From: Cinclus cinclus
Lineage: Eukaryota > Chordata > Aves > Passeriformes > Cinclidae
DNA: 64,000 nucleotides
Assembly (NCBI RefSeq): GCF_963662255.1
Contig: NC_085055.1
Coordinates: 977,979 to 1,041,978 of the forward strand
Direction of reading: 5' to 3'
Below the pieces are notes generated by a model. The model saw only the letters and a program-made list of their open reading frames with translations, did no database searches and was not told the DNA's origin. Below are positions 32,460 through 47,400 of the stretch, piece after piece (position 1 is the first letter of the stretch; each line of letters opens with the position of its first letter). A program made the position numbers and the translations under genes.

Positions 32460-35400
32460 CGATTCAGCAGGACTGCTGCTGCTGCTTTACTGAAGCTGCT
32501 TTCAAGGGTGCAGTTCCTTTGCCCTGTGAGAGACTTGTGTGCTCCCCAGACGTGAGATTGAGGGGCAAAGGAAAGAGCTTGTGCGCCTTTTTCAGAACCT
32601 GGCTCCAGCTGTGCTCCTGTGGGTCACGCTGAGGTGTTCTGCCACCACCAGTGAGCTTTGCACAATCCTATACACTTGGTGTCTTCCTTGATACCTTGAT
32701 GACATTCAGGCAGTACCTGAACTTTACTCCAAGTCTTCTGTACCTGAATATTCAAAGTAATAAAAATCAAACTTATACAAGACTGGTATAGGGTGAACAA
32801 ATGATTTAATTCCTCAAAGCCTCGTTATACAAAGTTAGGTAAAGGGACAATCCCTAAGAATGGAATGGGAAGACTAAGGACTACACAAAGTTGCTGAAGA
32901 GCCTAATCAAAGTCTTTTTGTTTTCACGTTCTTCTAGGAAGGATGAGTAACTGGAAGATACAATGCCTATACCTTCCTTTTCATTACTTTATTGGTAAAA
33001 ATGTGACACTCAACCTGTTTTCTGCATGCACAGATAAGGAGATCATTTACTGAGGTTCCAGCTCACCCCATTCTCTGGGAATGGAAAGGAAAGGCTGAGT
33101 TACTTTATCCCCTGTGTATGAGGGGTGACACCATGGCACACCTATTGTGACACATTTACTTGGATTGCAGGTTCTGGCTCTCATGATGTTTTCCCTTGCC
33201 TTGTTTCTGAAGCAGAGCCAGGCTGGCTGTGCCCGTGGCTGTGGGATGGGGTGGCACTGATGGGAACCTGCTCACTCAGGTGTGCTTTGAACTGCAGCAC
33301 CTGCACTGGAGCACTGACCTATGCTTCCATCAGTGGACCACTTTCTGTCTCCCTAACCCTGCCCACAGATCAACACTTCAGGGATCTCTGGAGTTAAAAC
33401 ATTTTATCTCAGTACTGCTGCTGCTTGTGAATTTGAGTTTCTGAGTAGGTTTGCAGGGCTGGGAGAGCAAAGTTTGTCTGGAGGAGTGTTTTCTTTTGTT
33501 CCATTGTGGCATTCCTACTGATCCCCCACAGCAGGAGCAAAACAAAAACAATTTGTGAAGTCGATTCTTAAAAAATACTCTCAGCCAAGTCAGAGATGCA
33601 AGGTCTGGGGGCAGCTGGGGGAGTTCAGCCATATAAAAAAAGTGTTTGTTTTAAATGCACTCCCCTTTGTTTCAGGAGAACAATGTCCTGAAGGATCTCT
33701 CTTCCCTGCCTATTGCCAAGGGCTCTGAGCAGGGGAAGCAGCTTCTCATGGCAGGTCTGAGTGCCCAGGGGATGGTTGTACATCCAAAGCCAGGTGTCCC
33801 AGAGAGGCCTCTGAGCACAACTGCCAGCAGCTCTTCCCTCCTCTTGGGAACCCAGAACAGAGGGTGTTTTGTGACAAAATCAAGTATGAACAAGAACTGA
33901 AATAAGCCTGGATAGCAGAAGAGACTTCTTTAAAATCCACATTTCCTGTGTACTTTTTTTGTTTGTTCCATGGCACATCATAGTTTTATACTGCACTGAA
34001 AGGACCCAGCAGAAGCAGTAACACAGACAAAGGCCCTCACAAGGAAGAAAAACCCCCTCTTTTAAAAATACCTCTGCCCTCTGGAGAGCTGGAGTGCCTG
34101 CCACTGGAATTCAGTCAGCATTTTTCTGATGAGCTCACATAGACCTTAATGACTCAGTGTGTTTATTATTTTTAACAGGGAATATTACAGTCCCTCACCT
34201 ACTTTTAGGCCACTGTGCTACCCATTTTACATTTCATTATGGAAACAAGCAATCATTTCTAATAAAACACTGGAAATTTCTGTATGTGGTTCAGCCTAGT
34301 CCTAAAAGAATGCAAAAGGCTGATAAAGGCTTGAAGAGATTTTAAAGGATGATAAAAGATTCAAAGACTCTGCATCTTTGATCTCAAATTATATTCTGTG
34401 TTATTAAATTAAGTCTAACTTAAATATCAAATATATGAAATGCTCTAATTAGATCAAGGTTAATGTATAGATTGAAACCATCTCCTAGAACTTCTCTTTT
34501 AAACTGTGCATTCTGTGCTAAATAATTAAAGTTCACCCAAACTCTGAGGCAATAGATAATACTTCCTCACTTGCAGTAATCACCAGCCAGTGAAGTTCTC
34601 TGAATTCTTTGTAGAGCATCAGTGGTTCACGGGCACTTCCAGGGGGTCTGTGTTCTTGTCAAGTATTTCCCAGTTTTCAGCAGTGTTTGCTGTAAAAATG
34701 TAATCCCTGAGAGCTTTCAGGAATTTTTGCTAACACTTAAGACCACCCTACTTGTCTGCTCCAAGTCCTTCTCTCTTGTGTTTCTCACGTGGGGATTTAT
34801 TTACACTAAAATTGCTGTTTCAGGAGAAGCAGCACAGCACAGCACTGTATCCTCCTGTGCAGATGGGAGCAGCTGGAGCTGAAACCAGCACAGGAGACTC
34901 AGTAATGCTGCTGAGCATAAATCCTGCAAGCAGAAATAAAGAGCACAGGCAGAATGTGGGGGAGAGGAGCTACACGCCCCTCATTCCAGGCAGGAGCCAG
35001 CTTAGTTAACTCCTTGCTAAGGGCACGGTCCAGTGCAACTTGATATTACATTGCCCCCAGAAAGGGGAAATGATAAAAAGCAGGAAAGACACTTAAGGAG
35101 AAAATGATGTCTTAAAGCCCTTTCCCACTGCTGTCACAACAGGAGGGGCTGCAGGATGAAGGCTGCAGAAGGTTAGGTCAGCATGATCAGACACGGGAGT
35201 GAGTTTTCCCAGAAGAGCAGTCTTGGAAAAAAGGAACTCAGGCAAATTTCCATGTGGAAATCAATTCAGACATAAATGCTCCAGCTGGACAGTGTCACCC
35301 AGCTCCCTGCATTCATTCCCACAGCCCTCCTGGGTACCTGCAGGAAGCCCTAAAGGCCAGGTGACATAACTGCAATCTCTCTCTTCCACAGATATTTGCT

Positions 35401-38400
35401 GCACCAGCCAGAAAGTAAGAGCTAGTTCTCTTTTTGACCCCTCCAAAGCCAGATCCTACCTGATTTTCATCTGAGTTTCAAGTCCTGGTGTGTGAAGAAT
35501 AAAAGAAATGGAAGCCACATGGTCATTATTCCCTGAAATCCCTTCACACTGTTCCAGAGTGCCTCAGAAGTTACAGGGATTGTGCAGTTTGGCTCAGACA
35601 GAACAGATCTCTATCTGTGGTGAATGCACACCACAGGAATTTTTATGACAGATTATCAGTCATTTTTTTTCTCACAGAATTCTCTGTGAGTCTGACTGAA
35701 TCAGACATGAACAAGAGCTGAATCTAAACCTCACAACCTGGTTCACTGGACACTTAAAATGCAGAAGTAGCATCCCAGAATTAATTTCCAGAGTGAATAA
35801 AATCAGTTTTCAGTGGAAGCTCACAGGACTGGCTCACTGGAGCAGGTTTTCTCACCTCTCTGATGTTTCTAGAACTCTGTCTTTCAAGCCTGTCTGTAAT
35901 ATAGCTCATCTGAAAAACTGTCTCAGGTTCTGGTGATCTCTAATATAACAGAATTTACTCTGTTTGCCCCTTCTCTGTAACTGTATGAACACACCAGTTG
36001 GGATATTACAAGTTCAAATAGGCAACCTCTGTGTACAGCAACATTATTGAAGATCTGTGGTTCTGTATCTTTATCATCCCTGGTTAGCAGAATTAATTCA
36101 GGCATTAATTCATTTCTAGCTGTAAGGAAGAGAAAGCCCTGTAATCCTTTCATTATAATTTAATAATCCATCAGTTCTTTAGCACTGCCCTACTGCTGTT
36201 GCCAGCTAACCCCTCTAAGTGGGAATATTGCCATTTGGAGCAGCTAGATGTGCATTTCTGTACAGGTGATAGGGAAGACAAGAATTGTGAGGGATCTCTT
36301 TTCTTCCCCCCATGACCATCTTGGCTACCTGAGTTCATTCTCCATTGGGAATGGGAGCAGTGCTAATCAGCCTTCCTCACCTCGAACTGTCCATTGGCAA
36401 AGACTGGAATATTGCTGATGACAATTGTGTGTTATCTTCCGTTCTCTTAGATTCTGACCAGCTTCAAATGGGGCAGACACGAGGCTGAATGACCTTAGCC
36501 AGCCCTACCCAGCAGTGCAGACAGATCCTGTCCCTGAGCTGCTTTCTGCTGGGAATCCAGCTCAGTACAGCAAGTCCACCTCACCTAGAAATGCCCACAA
36601 ACCTGCACTGCACTGTGCCCTTCTGGCTCCCCTCCTCAGACAGTTCTTGCAAAAGAAACCCTCTTGTTCCCCCGGACAAGTTTGGAGCTGTCCTACATTG
36701 TCAGCAGCTCTGTGGGAACAGAGCCAGGAGCAGGGCAGGGGCTCCCTCAGCACCCACCCACCCCAGGAACAGCCCTGCACAAGGGGCAGCCTTAGGAGAA
36801 GCTCAGGCTGCAGCCTGACCTGGTTTATGTGTGACACTGCCTTGGATTAAATGTGCCATGCTGCTGCAAAGTGATTTTCCTTCAGACAGAGATTCCTTCA
36901 AGAATGTGTACACGTGTGGGAGCTGGAGCAGGAGAATGTGCACGATTTGAAAACAGGATGACCTGACTTTGCTTTGAGTTCTGGCTGGTGACAGCGTGCC
37001 AGGAATGGCTATTCCTGAGCAGGGCTGCCACTCTGGCACTGCCAGCGTGGTCCCTGGCATGGGCACAGCACCCCTGGGTGCTCACACACTCCATGTGGCA
37101 CAGCGCAGGCTGCTCGAGGTTTCGCTCACACATTCAATAAGGCAATTTCAGCTCATTTTTATCTGAACCTGTTCGAGGAAGTGTTGAGAACAAGGTAATA
37201 AGGACTTAAGGGCTCTAAGCAGAGATTCCACCCAGACTCACAGTTCCAGCTGAGGCATGTGGACTAAGCTGGAAGAGAAACACTCTCCAAAGCTGCTCAG
37301 GTGTAAGCGCAGTTCAAGTCTCCAGGGCCGGGAAATCAACCTTTCTTAAGCATCAGCTTCTCTCCACTGTTTTCGAGAAAGAGGGAGAAGGAAAAGGAAA
37401 AGTAGAAGTTTAGGAAAGAGGGAGAAGGAAAAGTAGAAGTTTAGGAATCATTAATTTGCAGTGAGCTCTGCTTAGGCAAGTGCTTCTCCACCAACTCTTC
37501 TTTTAAATATTTCTGATAATGGGTTGCAGATACTTACACCTGTGAATTACAGAGGTAATTTGCACCCACTTAGAGCTCCGTTTGGGGAGGTATAAAAATA
37601 CCCCAATAACAGGAATCTGGTCCATTCCTTATAACCATTATTAGAAATAAAACTTGAAATTATTTTTGCTTCACTAACAACAGGAACATCAGGCAGAAAT
37701 GTGCCTTTGAACATTCCATGACAATCTCATCTGCCAGTAAATGTATGAACATTGTTCCTGCAAAAGCTTCCTTGTTCTTTCATCCTCCTGCCCCCTTCAG
37801 CCGCCCCCTTCACAAGAACAGAGTGATACTGGAAGAAAGCAAAGTGTCCCAAGATTGTTCCAAGACATCGCAATGCTCAAGTTCACTGAACTGTTTCAAG
37901 TATGTACTTGGTGACAGAGGCTGCATCCCTGCAATCCTGATCCCCAGGGATGTCAGATACAATCCACAGTGAGCCTGGCTGCACACTGGCCCATAGACAT
38001 GGAATGCTGGGGATCCAGGGATAAAGCAGTCAAAGGAAAGGGACTAAACAATAGACTCCAGCACAAAAAGGCATTTGTGTGCATCTCACCTGGGAATGTT
38101 CTGTGTGTAAATCCTTTCTGATAAAATGCTGCATAAACAGACATCATTTAAACATTGGAAGTGAGCAAGCTCAAACTTTTCATAAAGAACTGCCTAGAGA
38201 ACAATAGATTTTTTTTTTTCTGGGGATTCTTCCACATATGCTGGAAGAACTCTAAAATATTTTGGGAATGCTGCTCTCCCTGTAAAATTGACTCTAGATT
38301 CTCCATGACAGGTAATTGTGGCAGGTAAAAGAGCAGATGACCCGACATTGTCCAAACAGATTCAAGTGAGCAGGAAAATGAAGGGGTTTGAAGGCAAGCC

Positions 38401-41400
38401 ATTTGGATCATCCCTCTCTGCAATTACAGCTGTCATATGCCACATGACAGCTACAACTTCAATTTCTTTCAGCTTGATTTGATCCTTGTGTGACAGTCCA
38501 TCAAATTCAGGAGTCAATCCCACAACTGTATTGTAACTTCCACTAAAATTCACAGAAATCACACTGCTTCTAATTCTTTTAAAAGAAATGTCCTGAAATG
38601 AAAACTCCCCAACCTTCGATAATTATTTTCAGTGAGAGTGCAGCACCTCCCTAAGCAAATGTGCAGCTGAAAACCATGACGGTGCAAGAGCAAGGGCTGC
38701 ACAGAACCCCCCAGTGGTTCATGGAACCCTTGCAATGCAAGACTGGAGCAAAGCCTGCGCTGCAGGAGGGTGCAGGCAGTGCTGCATGCCAGTCCTGCGC
38801 ACTTCTGGCACCCTGAGCCCCTGTGCTGGCTGCTGAGCCCACCAGCCCTGGCAGGGCTGGAACACCAGTGAGGAGCAGCCACGAGTGTCACTTCCAGCTG
38901 TGAAACTCTTGCTGGTGAGCACTCACAAGGAACACACTTCACCTTCCTGGTTTTGGGAACATATCTCTGGTTTTGAAGTGCACTGTTGTGTACAGGATTG
39001 GTTTTGTAGTTCCATCCCAATCTCCCTCCAGAAAATGGGCAAGGAGTGCAGAGAGTGGCCACACAACTTCCAGCCCAATCCTGCTGTCACCAGCACCTCT
39101 GCCAGCTCAGGGACACCCACGTGTCCTGAAGTCCAGCACAGGCACCTGGACCAAATACTGATTCACAGGACAAGGGAAACCAAGAAAACTTCTCCTTTAG
39201 CACTCCTCATCAAGAGCCTTCATCCCAAGGATCCATGGGTTTAGTGTGGAGCAGCTTACAGATCCTGGGAGAAGCCCTGGGCTGTGTCCTGGGAAGCACT
39301 ACAGGCTCAGCTGGCTCCTCATGGGAAGCACCTGAACCTCCCCACACAGAACTATTCCAGGCACCCCGAGGAATTTCCTCTCTTTACCGTGCCCAGGTCT
39401 TTCCCACTGCTGGGGTTTCCAGAGGGTGTCCTGGCACAGCCCCATCCCTGGCACCTCCGTGCTGGGTACACTGAGCTCCTAAAGAGCACCCTGGGCACCT
39501 GGGCGAGCTCCTGGCACAAGGATCAGGCTTCTCCTCCATCTGGGGCACAGTTTGTGAATAAATCCTTCCTACGTGCCTTGTGCAGGCTGGGGCTGTCACT
39601 CATGACACAATAGCAGTGCCTTCACTTAATCACAGCCTTTCCATCAGCTGCTGCTTTGGGGGCTCCCACAGTCCCACCCCTTTTCTGGTGCTCCACAAAA
39701 CCCCTCCTAGGGTTTCTGCCTTCACTTGTTTACATCAGACGTTCCAAAATTCATCACGAACCAAGCAAATCCATTCATGTTACTGGACCCTGCCAAGTGT
39801 AAATCAAAGGCACTAAAGGACTCAATTTTAACCCAATGCAAACAAGTCTAAATTAAGAATCTGGATTACTGAAAAGCAGATGGGACAATGAGGCATTACA
39901 TGACCACTACTACAATACCTGATTTTTAAAAAGGAAAATACTATTTCATCAAAATCCATTCTTCATAGTAATGAATATATGAGATAATTAAGGCCCATCA
40001 AACCAATTTATTAGTATCTTAAAATATCCTATTGCAGTGATAGAAACTAGTGTAAATACAGTCTTTTACTGCAGAATAAAAAACACACTTAAATTTTTTC
40101 TTTGTTCAGGGGTACCTCAAATGCATCAGCTTCATCAGCCAGAATTCTATACAGTGGAAGTTGGAAGTATTATGCAAATCATGGCATTAGCAGAGGACCC
40201 CCATTTCACTGCCAAAGTGCCACTGCCTGGTCAGAGCTGTGCTGGGACAGCCCGAGTCACACAGGGCATTATGCAACAGGGAAATTAAACATTCAGAGCT
40301 TCCTTTCCCAGCCTGGCTGTGGCTCCTCATTCACTCAGCAGCAATGATCTCCCAGGATTCTCCTAGAGAAGGAAATGGGTTAAACTGATGAGGTATTTTT
40401 AATGTGTGCTGACAAAGGTCCAGAGTGAATGTACAGTTACATTAGTTAAATTGGGACTGCTCTGCTCAGCCCCAGTAGGAATGCCTTCCTCTTTTATTAT
40501 TTAAAGCTTCTGGGTTTTTTAAACATTTCATTATGTAGAAAGAAGAAATACATCAGATGCAAATCCACTGGGAAAATATTCCTGCATTTTGTGTAACATC
40601 ACATTGGAGAAGCCATGGAAACTTGTTTCATTTTCACACTACCTTTACACTTAATTTGTATACAGTCCTTTTCCTTTTCTTTCCCTAATTCCACTGTAGG
40701 GTGCAAAGAAAGAGGAAAGGAAAAGTACATTTTTGTACTCAGTTTGAACAGAGTATCCCTGCACAACAAAGATAAGGATCAGTGACAGCATTTCAGTCCC
40801 TGTGGTTCCAGTCCCCACAGTGACCAACAGAGAACAGCCTAGAAGAAAAACTCAAACTGAGATTCTCCTCAGTGATAAATTGTCCATTGGCACCTAAGAG
40901 GTGACATCACATGGATTCTGTAGCTGGTACAGGAAGATAATAAAGTAATGCTCTATCAGTAACCCAAGTTATTTTGGATGCCACCAGGGTCCTTCCCCGG
41001 GCAAGGAAAGACTACATCAAACAAACTCTCCTCTACAGCAAATCTGCCTGCACTGTCATTCCTGGAATCCTTCCACATGGAATTTCCTTCCTTTCCTTTT
41101 CCTCTGAGGGCAGAATTCAGCACTGAGTGGTTTGATCAGACTGGGATTACTTTAGTACATGTGAGCAATCTGTGCTCACTCCCACTCAGACCTGCTTGGC
41201 ATGTTGGCTAAGCTGAACGTGGTGCCCCACTTTCCCCTCAGTTCTAAAATATTCAGGTGGCATTTCTGGTGAACAACAGCACTGCAGGGACTTTTTAGGA
41301 AGACCCCAAACCATATGGCAACTGGGCTTAAAATTATGTATAGGTGCAAATTCCCTGGTGAAAGAATGCATCAGTCTTGTATTACAAACAGCTCCAACAT

Positions 41401-44400
41401 AAACAGATTTTACTGTTATTGCTTTTGATAAAATCTTTCACCCCTTCCAAGGTTTTATATCATTTCACACTTATAGAAAAAAGTCCCAAAAGCTTTTCAA
41501 ATGGGATTCAGCCACAGCTGCTCTATCATAAATCTAGAGAATTAAAACTTGCAGTGAGACAGTTTGGCTAAACAACATTTTAATTTCCTTCACGTGAAGC
41601 AGCTTGTATAAACAGGAACAGCAGCAGGGATGGGAGCTTGCTCAGGACATGGAAATGGAGAGAAAGGGAGAGCAAAACAGGAGGAAAAGCAGCAGTGGAG
41701 GAGGCTGAAGGAGAACATGGGGGAGCCAAGGAGAATTAACAAAGTCTGGACTCAGAGAGCATGGGAGGCAAGGAGAGAGGGAGGGAAGGGAAACATTCAC
41801 CTCAGCCATATGTACTGAGATCAGCAGTACCTGATTATGAAAAGCCCCCTGGAGCCACTGGAGATCCCACTGGCTGTGGGAAGATAGAGCAGCATAACCT
41901 GGCATCACCTGTGGGACTCCAGGAAAAATTTAGACTTCGCAATCTGAGAACAAATTTAGAAATTACCTTTCAGTCTTCCCAAATCAATCCCTCCACAATT
42001 TAAACAATTCTCTCTCTGAATCCTGATGGAATTCCTCCATTTCTGACTCGATCCATGCAGACATGCTGCCAGCCCAAGGTGGGTACTGGGTGTAAGTGAC
42101 TGCTCAGTGTATTGCAGATCTTAGCAGCCACACCAATGAGCTTTCCATGAGTAGCAAATTCAGGATTAGTACCAACCCCAAATGCAACATGCAAACTGTT
42201 CCTCGCTCTGTAAAACCAGTTAAGCTGGCAACTGGCCATTCTTATACAAATACTGAATACCAGAAGAAAGAAAAAAGAATCAAGAATCCTACAGGTCTTA
42301 CTTCTCACTCAATTAATCAGAACCATATAACAAAGATACTGTGGCTCATTACAGGGGAAAAAAAATGTTATTCCTGATGGGAAACATGTTTCCTCCTGAT
42401 ACCAGCAACCAGATGGCAGCTAAACAATGAACTGTCGAAGAAAACTGGGAAGAGTTTTCCTTCCTCCAGCTAACATGGACATTATGATTGCACTGCCAAG
42501 GTGCTTAATCCTACCCCTGTGGCACAGAGCACAGCCCCAGGGCTGGAGGGAGCAGCTGTGCTCTCAGCTGGAGCCTGTTCCTAACAGCACCAGTCCTTTG
42601 TGAGACTGGAGCTGCTCCACAGCCACCCAGCCTGGGAGCCTTGGGATGCAGGGCTCTCCAGCTGCACTGACTCTTCCAAGGGACAGTTTCTTGGAGCTTC
42701 AAAAGAGTCAGTTTTATTTCAACATCTGCATGAAGTTCTCCCCTGTCAGATCAAATACAGTGATGGTATCAGCCTGTTCAGGTACAATGCCAGGATTGTT
42801 CCTGCTCTCAGTTTTAGATCTGGCATTTACATCCCAGCACTGCCATAACTGGTGCACGTGGCTGGAAGCTGAGAAGTCAGTTGTGTGTTTTCCTTCTCCA
42901 CAATGTCTCAAAGGCTTGGGAACAGAATGTCTCCCTCCTGCTGAAACACACACCACATATCAGCACCACTTTATGGGCCTCTACCTTCCTCTGTCAGTTC
43001 ATAAATGTTCCTGCCAAGCTGTGCTTTCGGGATGGCGCTGGAGCAGCCCCGGGGATGGCCCTGCTCTCCCTGAGGCAGAGCTCAGCCACTCACCCACTGC
43101 AGGGCACAGCAGTGAGTGCTGGCAGTAACTTGGGAATCCACAGCCCACACAGGAGCCAGCCCTGTCTGCCAGCACCCACAAACACTGGGAACAGCTGTGG
43201 GCATTAAAGGCTGCCAGAGCCCATGGGGAGTACGGCCACAGCACCACCTCTCAGTCCATGTGCCATCAGGAATAATGGGATATTCAGGTTTGCACCAACC
43301 CCTTCCTTCTCCAAACTCCTGCTATTCCACAGCCAAGTCCCACCAGAGTCATTTCCAAGCTGGTCAAGAGCAGCAGGAAAGGCCGAATTGTGGAGACCTC
43401 AAGTGTGAGCTTTGATTTAGCTGCAGGGTGAGCAGACAGAAGTGTGAGCCTGCTGAATGCTGCAGGTGTGGTGTGGCACCATGCACTGGAAGGCAGGAAC
43501 TGCAGCAGCAACACCAGAAACAGCTGAGAGCACAGAGAAATGGCCAAACTTTGATCCCAGAATTACTGTGCAGGACACCCCTGTGCAGGGTCAATGTGAC
43601 CCCAGCCAGGGTGATCTGTGTCTCTGACTTTTCTCTCAGGTAAGGCACTCATGTATCTGCAGCCAGGTTCCCTCTTTCTCACAGAGCTCCTTTGGACCCC
43701 TCAGCTGACGGAGGTGTCACCACTCCAACTGCAATTCCAGAACCCCCAGGGTCTGCTCTGTGCAGTGCTGAGCTCACTGCAGAGCAGGGTGTCCCATTTC
43801 CATGTGTGCACAGTGAAGGGGCTCGGCCTCGCTCAGGGATGGGAGCAGCTCCCAGGCTGTGCTGCAGACACGAGCTGGGATGGACTCTGCTGGCGTTTGA
43901 AGACAAGCCAAGAAACCACAAATGCTCTGCTGGTTCTGAGACCCAGTGCCCCCCAAGAGCAGAGTGGCAATCCCTGGGACCCCTCAGTGCCCTGGCACTA
44001 ATGCCTGGTTACATTCCCAGGGAGCCTGGCCTCAGGAATGCATCCCTGCTTCCACACCTCTCACCTGCCCTCTCTGCACTTCCCTCTTGACTGTTCTTAG
44101 GAGGGGTGCAAGCTGACCTGGTGACATTTTTGGCAGCCTGAGCTCAGCTTGGCCATTAAGGCACTGTGGATTTGTGGAACCGAGTCTGTATTGCACCTCT
44201 GGGCTTAGCTACAGTCCTACACCACAAATACAGACTCATTCCTGACTTTTCCCACTGTCTCCACTACTGCCCCACAGCAACCACGAGCTGCAGAGCCAAT
44301 CCCTAAGAGAGGCAGCTTTAAGATAAAACAAAATAAAAGACTCCCTCCTTTTAAAACAGAAGCACAAGGCCCCAAGCAAAAACATGCACACAATTAAATT

Positions 44401-47400
44401 GATTTGTGCATGGAAATGTGGTAAGCACATGAAAAGGCAGCATATTTCTGTGCTGCCTTAGGCTTCAGACATTATGGAAATTCACTCCAATATATTAAAC
44501 CCCATTTGTCCTTTGAAAAACAAACCCCCATTATTAACTAAAATGCCCAAACTGAATAAATATGTTTGTCCCATGTTAGCTAGATTGCCTATTAAATAAG
44601 AACAACCACAAAAAAACAAAACCCCACAACAAACTAACAGTTCATATCCATTTTATTAATATAACTGTCTTTTCAGCAGAAAAAAAAAAGAAAAAGACAA
44701 TGGCAGAGTCTCTTATGTTGACATGCACATTAATCAGCAAGTCACCAACCAAAGTTCATAATCCAGACAGGCTTCTGCTTTCCAGACCAAACTGACCACA
44801 AAATAGTGACCCATACTGAGTGAGAAAATCTCACTCCTGGGCTGGATTAAATCCAAAATGCCTATTAGTAGGTTGTTTCTTAAAATGAACAAAGTACACT
44901 TTCTGATGGAAAAAGATATTTCAAAATGTGAATCTGGGAAAGTCTCTTTCCTCGGGGGTCAGTCTCTGTAACTTCACACAGTTGTGCCTCAGGGCTGTAT
45001 TTTGTGGGCATATTGGCTTTACCAGGCCAACGTTGCTGTTTCAAAAAAGAGTAATAAAACTTTCAAAACCAAAGGAGTGGGAGGACTAAGACAAAATCCT
45101 GCAACCCACGGGATTTTTGAAGCATTCGATCATGGTTCATCCTTCCACCCCTTCTGACTCCAGAGGAGTTTTGTCACTGACCTTGGCAGGTTATGCCAGC
45201 TCTGAACACTCAGGACTATAAACCCGGGAGGTTCACTCACAGAACCTCTCCATTCACTGCTTGCTTTAGTTATGAAGGATTTATCAAAACACACACTTCC
45301 GTAGAAATGCTGCATCTGGATAACTGGTGCTGATTCTCTTTTATATCTCATCCACCTGGTGGTTTCTTTTCAGTTTCCATCTATAATCAGGTGTAAGGAA
45401 ACCCATTTTACCAATTCAGGCAGTGCCATGACAGAACGTGACCCACATCACGGATTTGCTGAGAGGCTTCCATCACTGATGGGTGTCCTTGTATAAGTAG
45501 ACTGCAGGGATCAAACCCTTTTCCTGCTATGATGGTGTTCATTAACACCAAGCCACAAAGAACAGATTAATTCCAAGATCATCAGAATTAACTCCTGACA
45601 AACTATAATGAGATTCAGATCAAACACTAAACATAAATTAGAGCAGAGTGAAATAGTAATATTGAATTAGCAGCAAGATTCTTGGGGTTATTTAATACAC
45701 TCGGTGAAAGTCATAAGTTGTGATAAATTAAAATATACTTCTGTCAGCTGGACACAGTAAAAAGTTGTCAATGTTTTGCTTGAAAGGGATAAAGTGTATG
45801 TTTGGTGATAGTTCACGGAAATGAATACTTGCATGATAGAGTTGTGTACACCTCCATCCAAGATGAAACTTTGCTACCAGCACCTATCCCAGGCCCACCA
45901 GGACAGGTGTTCAGAGGTTCTGCCCCACTGGGGCTCACTGGCCACTGCAGCTCAGAACAAGACATCCAGACAGAGACTTCATTCCATATGGAAACGTTTC
46001 CCAGTCTCTCCCAGCTCTGTTCAGTCCAGGATAGAACAGCTGTGTGGTCCACAGATGGCCACCAGTGACACCCCTGTGTGCTCATGGGCAGCTGATAAAA
46101 CCAATCCAGCCCTGTGAGAGCTCCCATGGAGCTCACCCCCCTCACAGGGAAGAAGACTGATAAAGACTCCAGTTTCAAATATTAAAAGCACAAAAACAGC
46201 ACAGTGAGCTGATATTTCAGTGCCAATTTGATGGAAATGCTGGCAGTGGGAAGTGCTCTGGGAGACCTTCCAGCATGGATACCCCAGCTCCTGAGGAGAG
46301 CAGGCAAAGGAGAGCAGCAGTGCTGGAAGAACCCAGTGCTTCCCCTCATCCACAGAGCCCTGAGAGCTGTGTGTGAGCACAGAGCAGAGGTGCCAGGGCA
46401 TGGCCTGGGCACCACAGGAAGGCCAGAGTGTTTGGTCCCTGTGTCCCTGATGTCCCTGGTCAGCAGTGCTCCAGCACCAGCTGCAGCTGCTCTCTGCTGT
46501 ACAGGGAGGGAATGAGGTTTCCTTATTGCTCAACAAAAGCTGCTCTGTTGGGATGCTGTGGTTGGGGTTTGTGGTGCTCCTGCTGCCAAACACCTGCATT
46601 TATTCAGACACAAATGCAAAAGAATCATAGTTTGTGATTTGTGTTTTGTTGTCAGACACCAACCCCAACAAGTGAAACTCTGCTCCAACGCTGCATTTTG
46701 ATGTATTCACACCCTGTGCACCAAGAGGGAGTAACTGAATAACAACAGCAGCCCTTTGAGCTCAGCGTTAGGCAATTCTGCATTAGCAAATGTACTGCAG
46801 AATGTTTGGGGTATAATCAGGCCCTTTACTCAGTTCTGCTTTTCCTTTTGTATTTCTAATGTCAGTTCTGACTTGTTTCCTTCTATGTGTATAGTGAGAT
46901 TTTCCCCTTGGTTCTATTTGAAGTGGTGTATTTTCTTTCTTTATGTTATTATTATTACAGATAACATAATCAATACGTGTATTTTAAGAAGGACAACTTC
47001 ATCTGACTTGCTTTGTTTAGGCTGAAGTTCTCTTATTGGCTGAGGAGAGACTCAGAGTGCAGAGCTGTGCCCCGTGCCCGCAGAGCAGCCAGGTGGAATT
47101 ACCAGCTCACTTATGATGCCAGAAGATCTGCACACAAGAACTCAGCAGCGCCTTCTCAAGGTCTTACACACCAAAACTTTGTCTTAGTTATGGCAACGGA
47201 GGCTAAGCTCATCAGAGAGTCTGCACCTTGATCTCCTCTTTGCTGCAAAGCTGCTGGGGTCACAGTTGTGCTTCAGGGAACCCTGTCCCTCAGCTCTGGA
47301 AATCCCAGACAAACTGTGCCACGGCACTGACACCAAACACACAACACCCAGAGCTGGGGCACAAAGCTGATCCAAGAGCAGCTCTTTCAACAGCCCTGGT

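Noticed and set aside
35520..35580. Possible extra CR1 fragment (CACTGTTCCAGAGTGCCTCA)
   Set aside because: Only about 20 bases resemble CR1, with no extension on either side.
46021..46599. 192-codon minus-strand frame
   Set aside because: No family recognised; overlaps other frames on the opposite strand.
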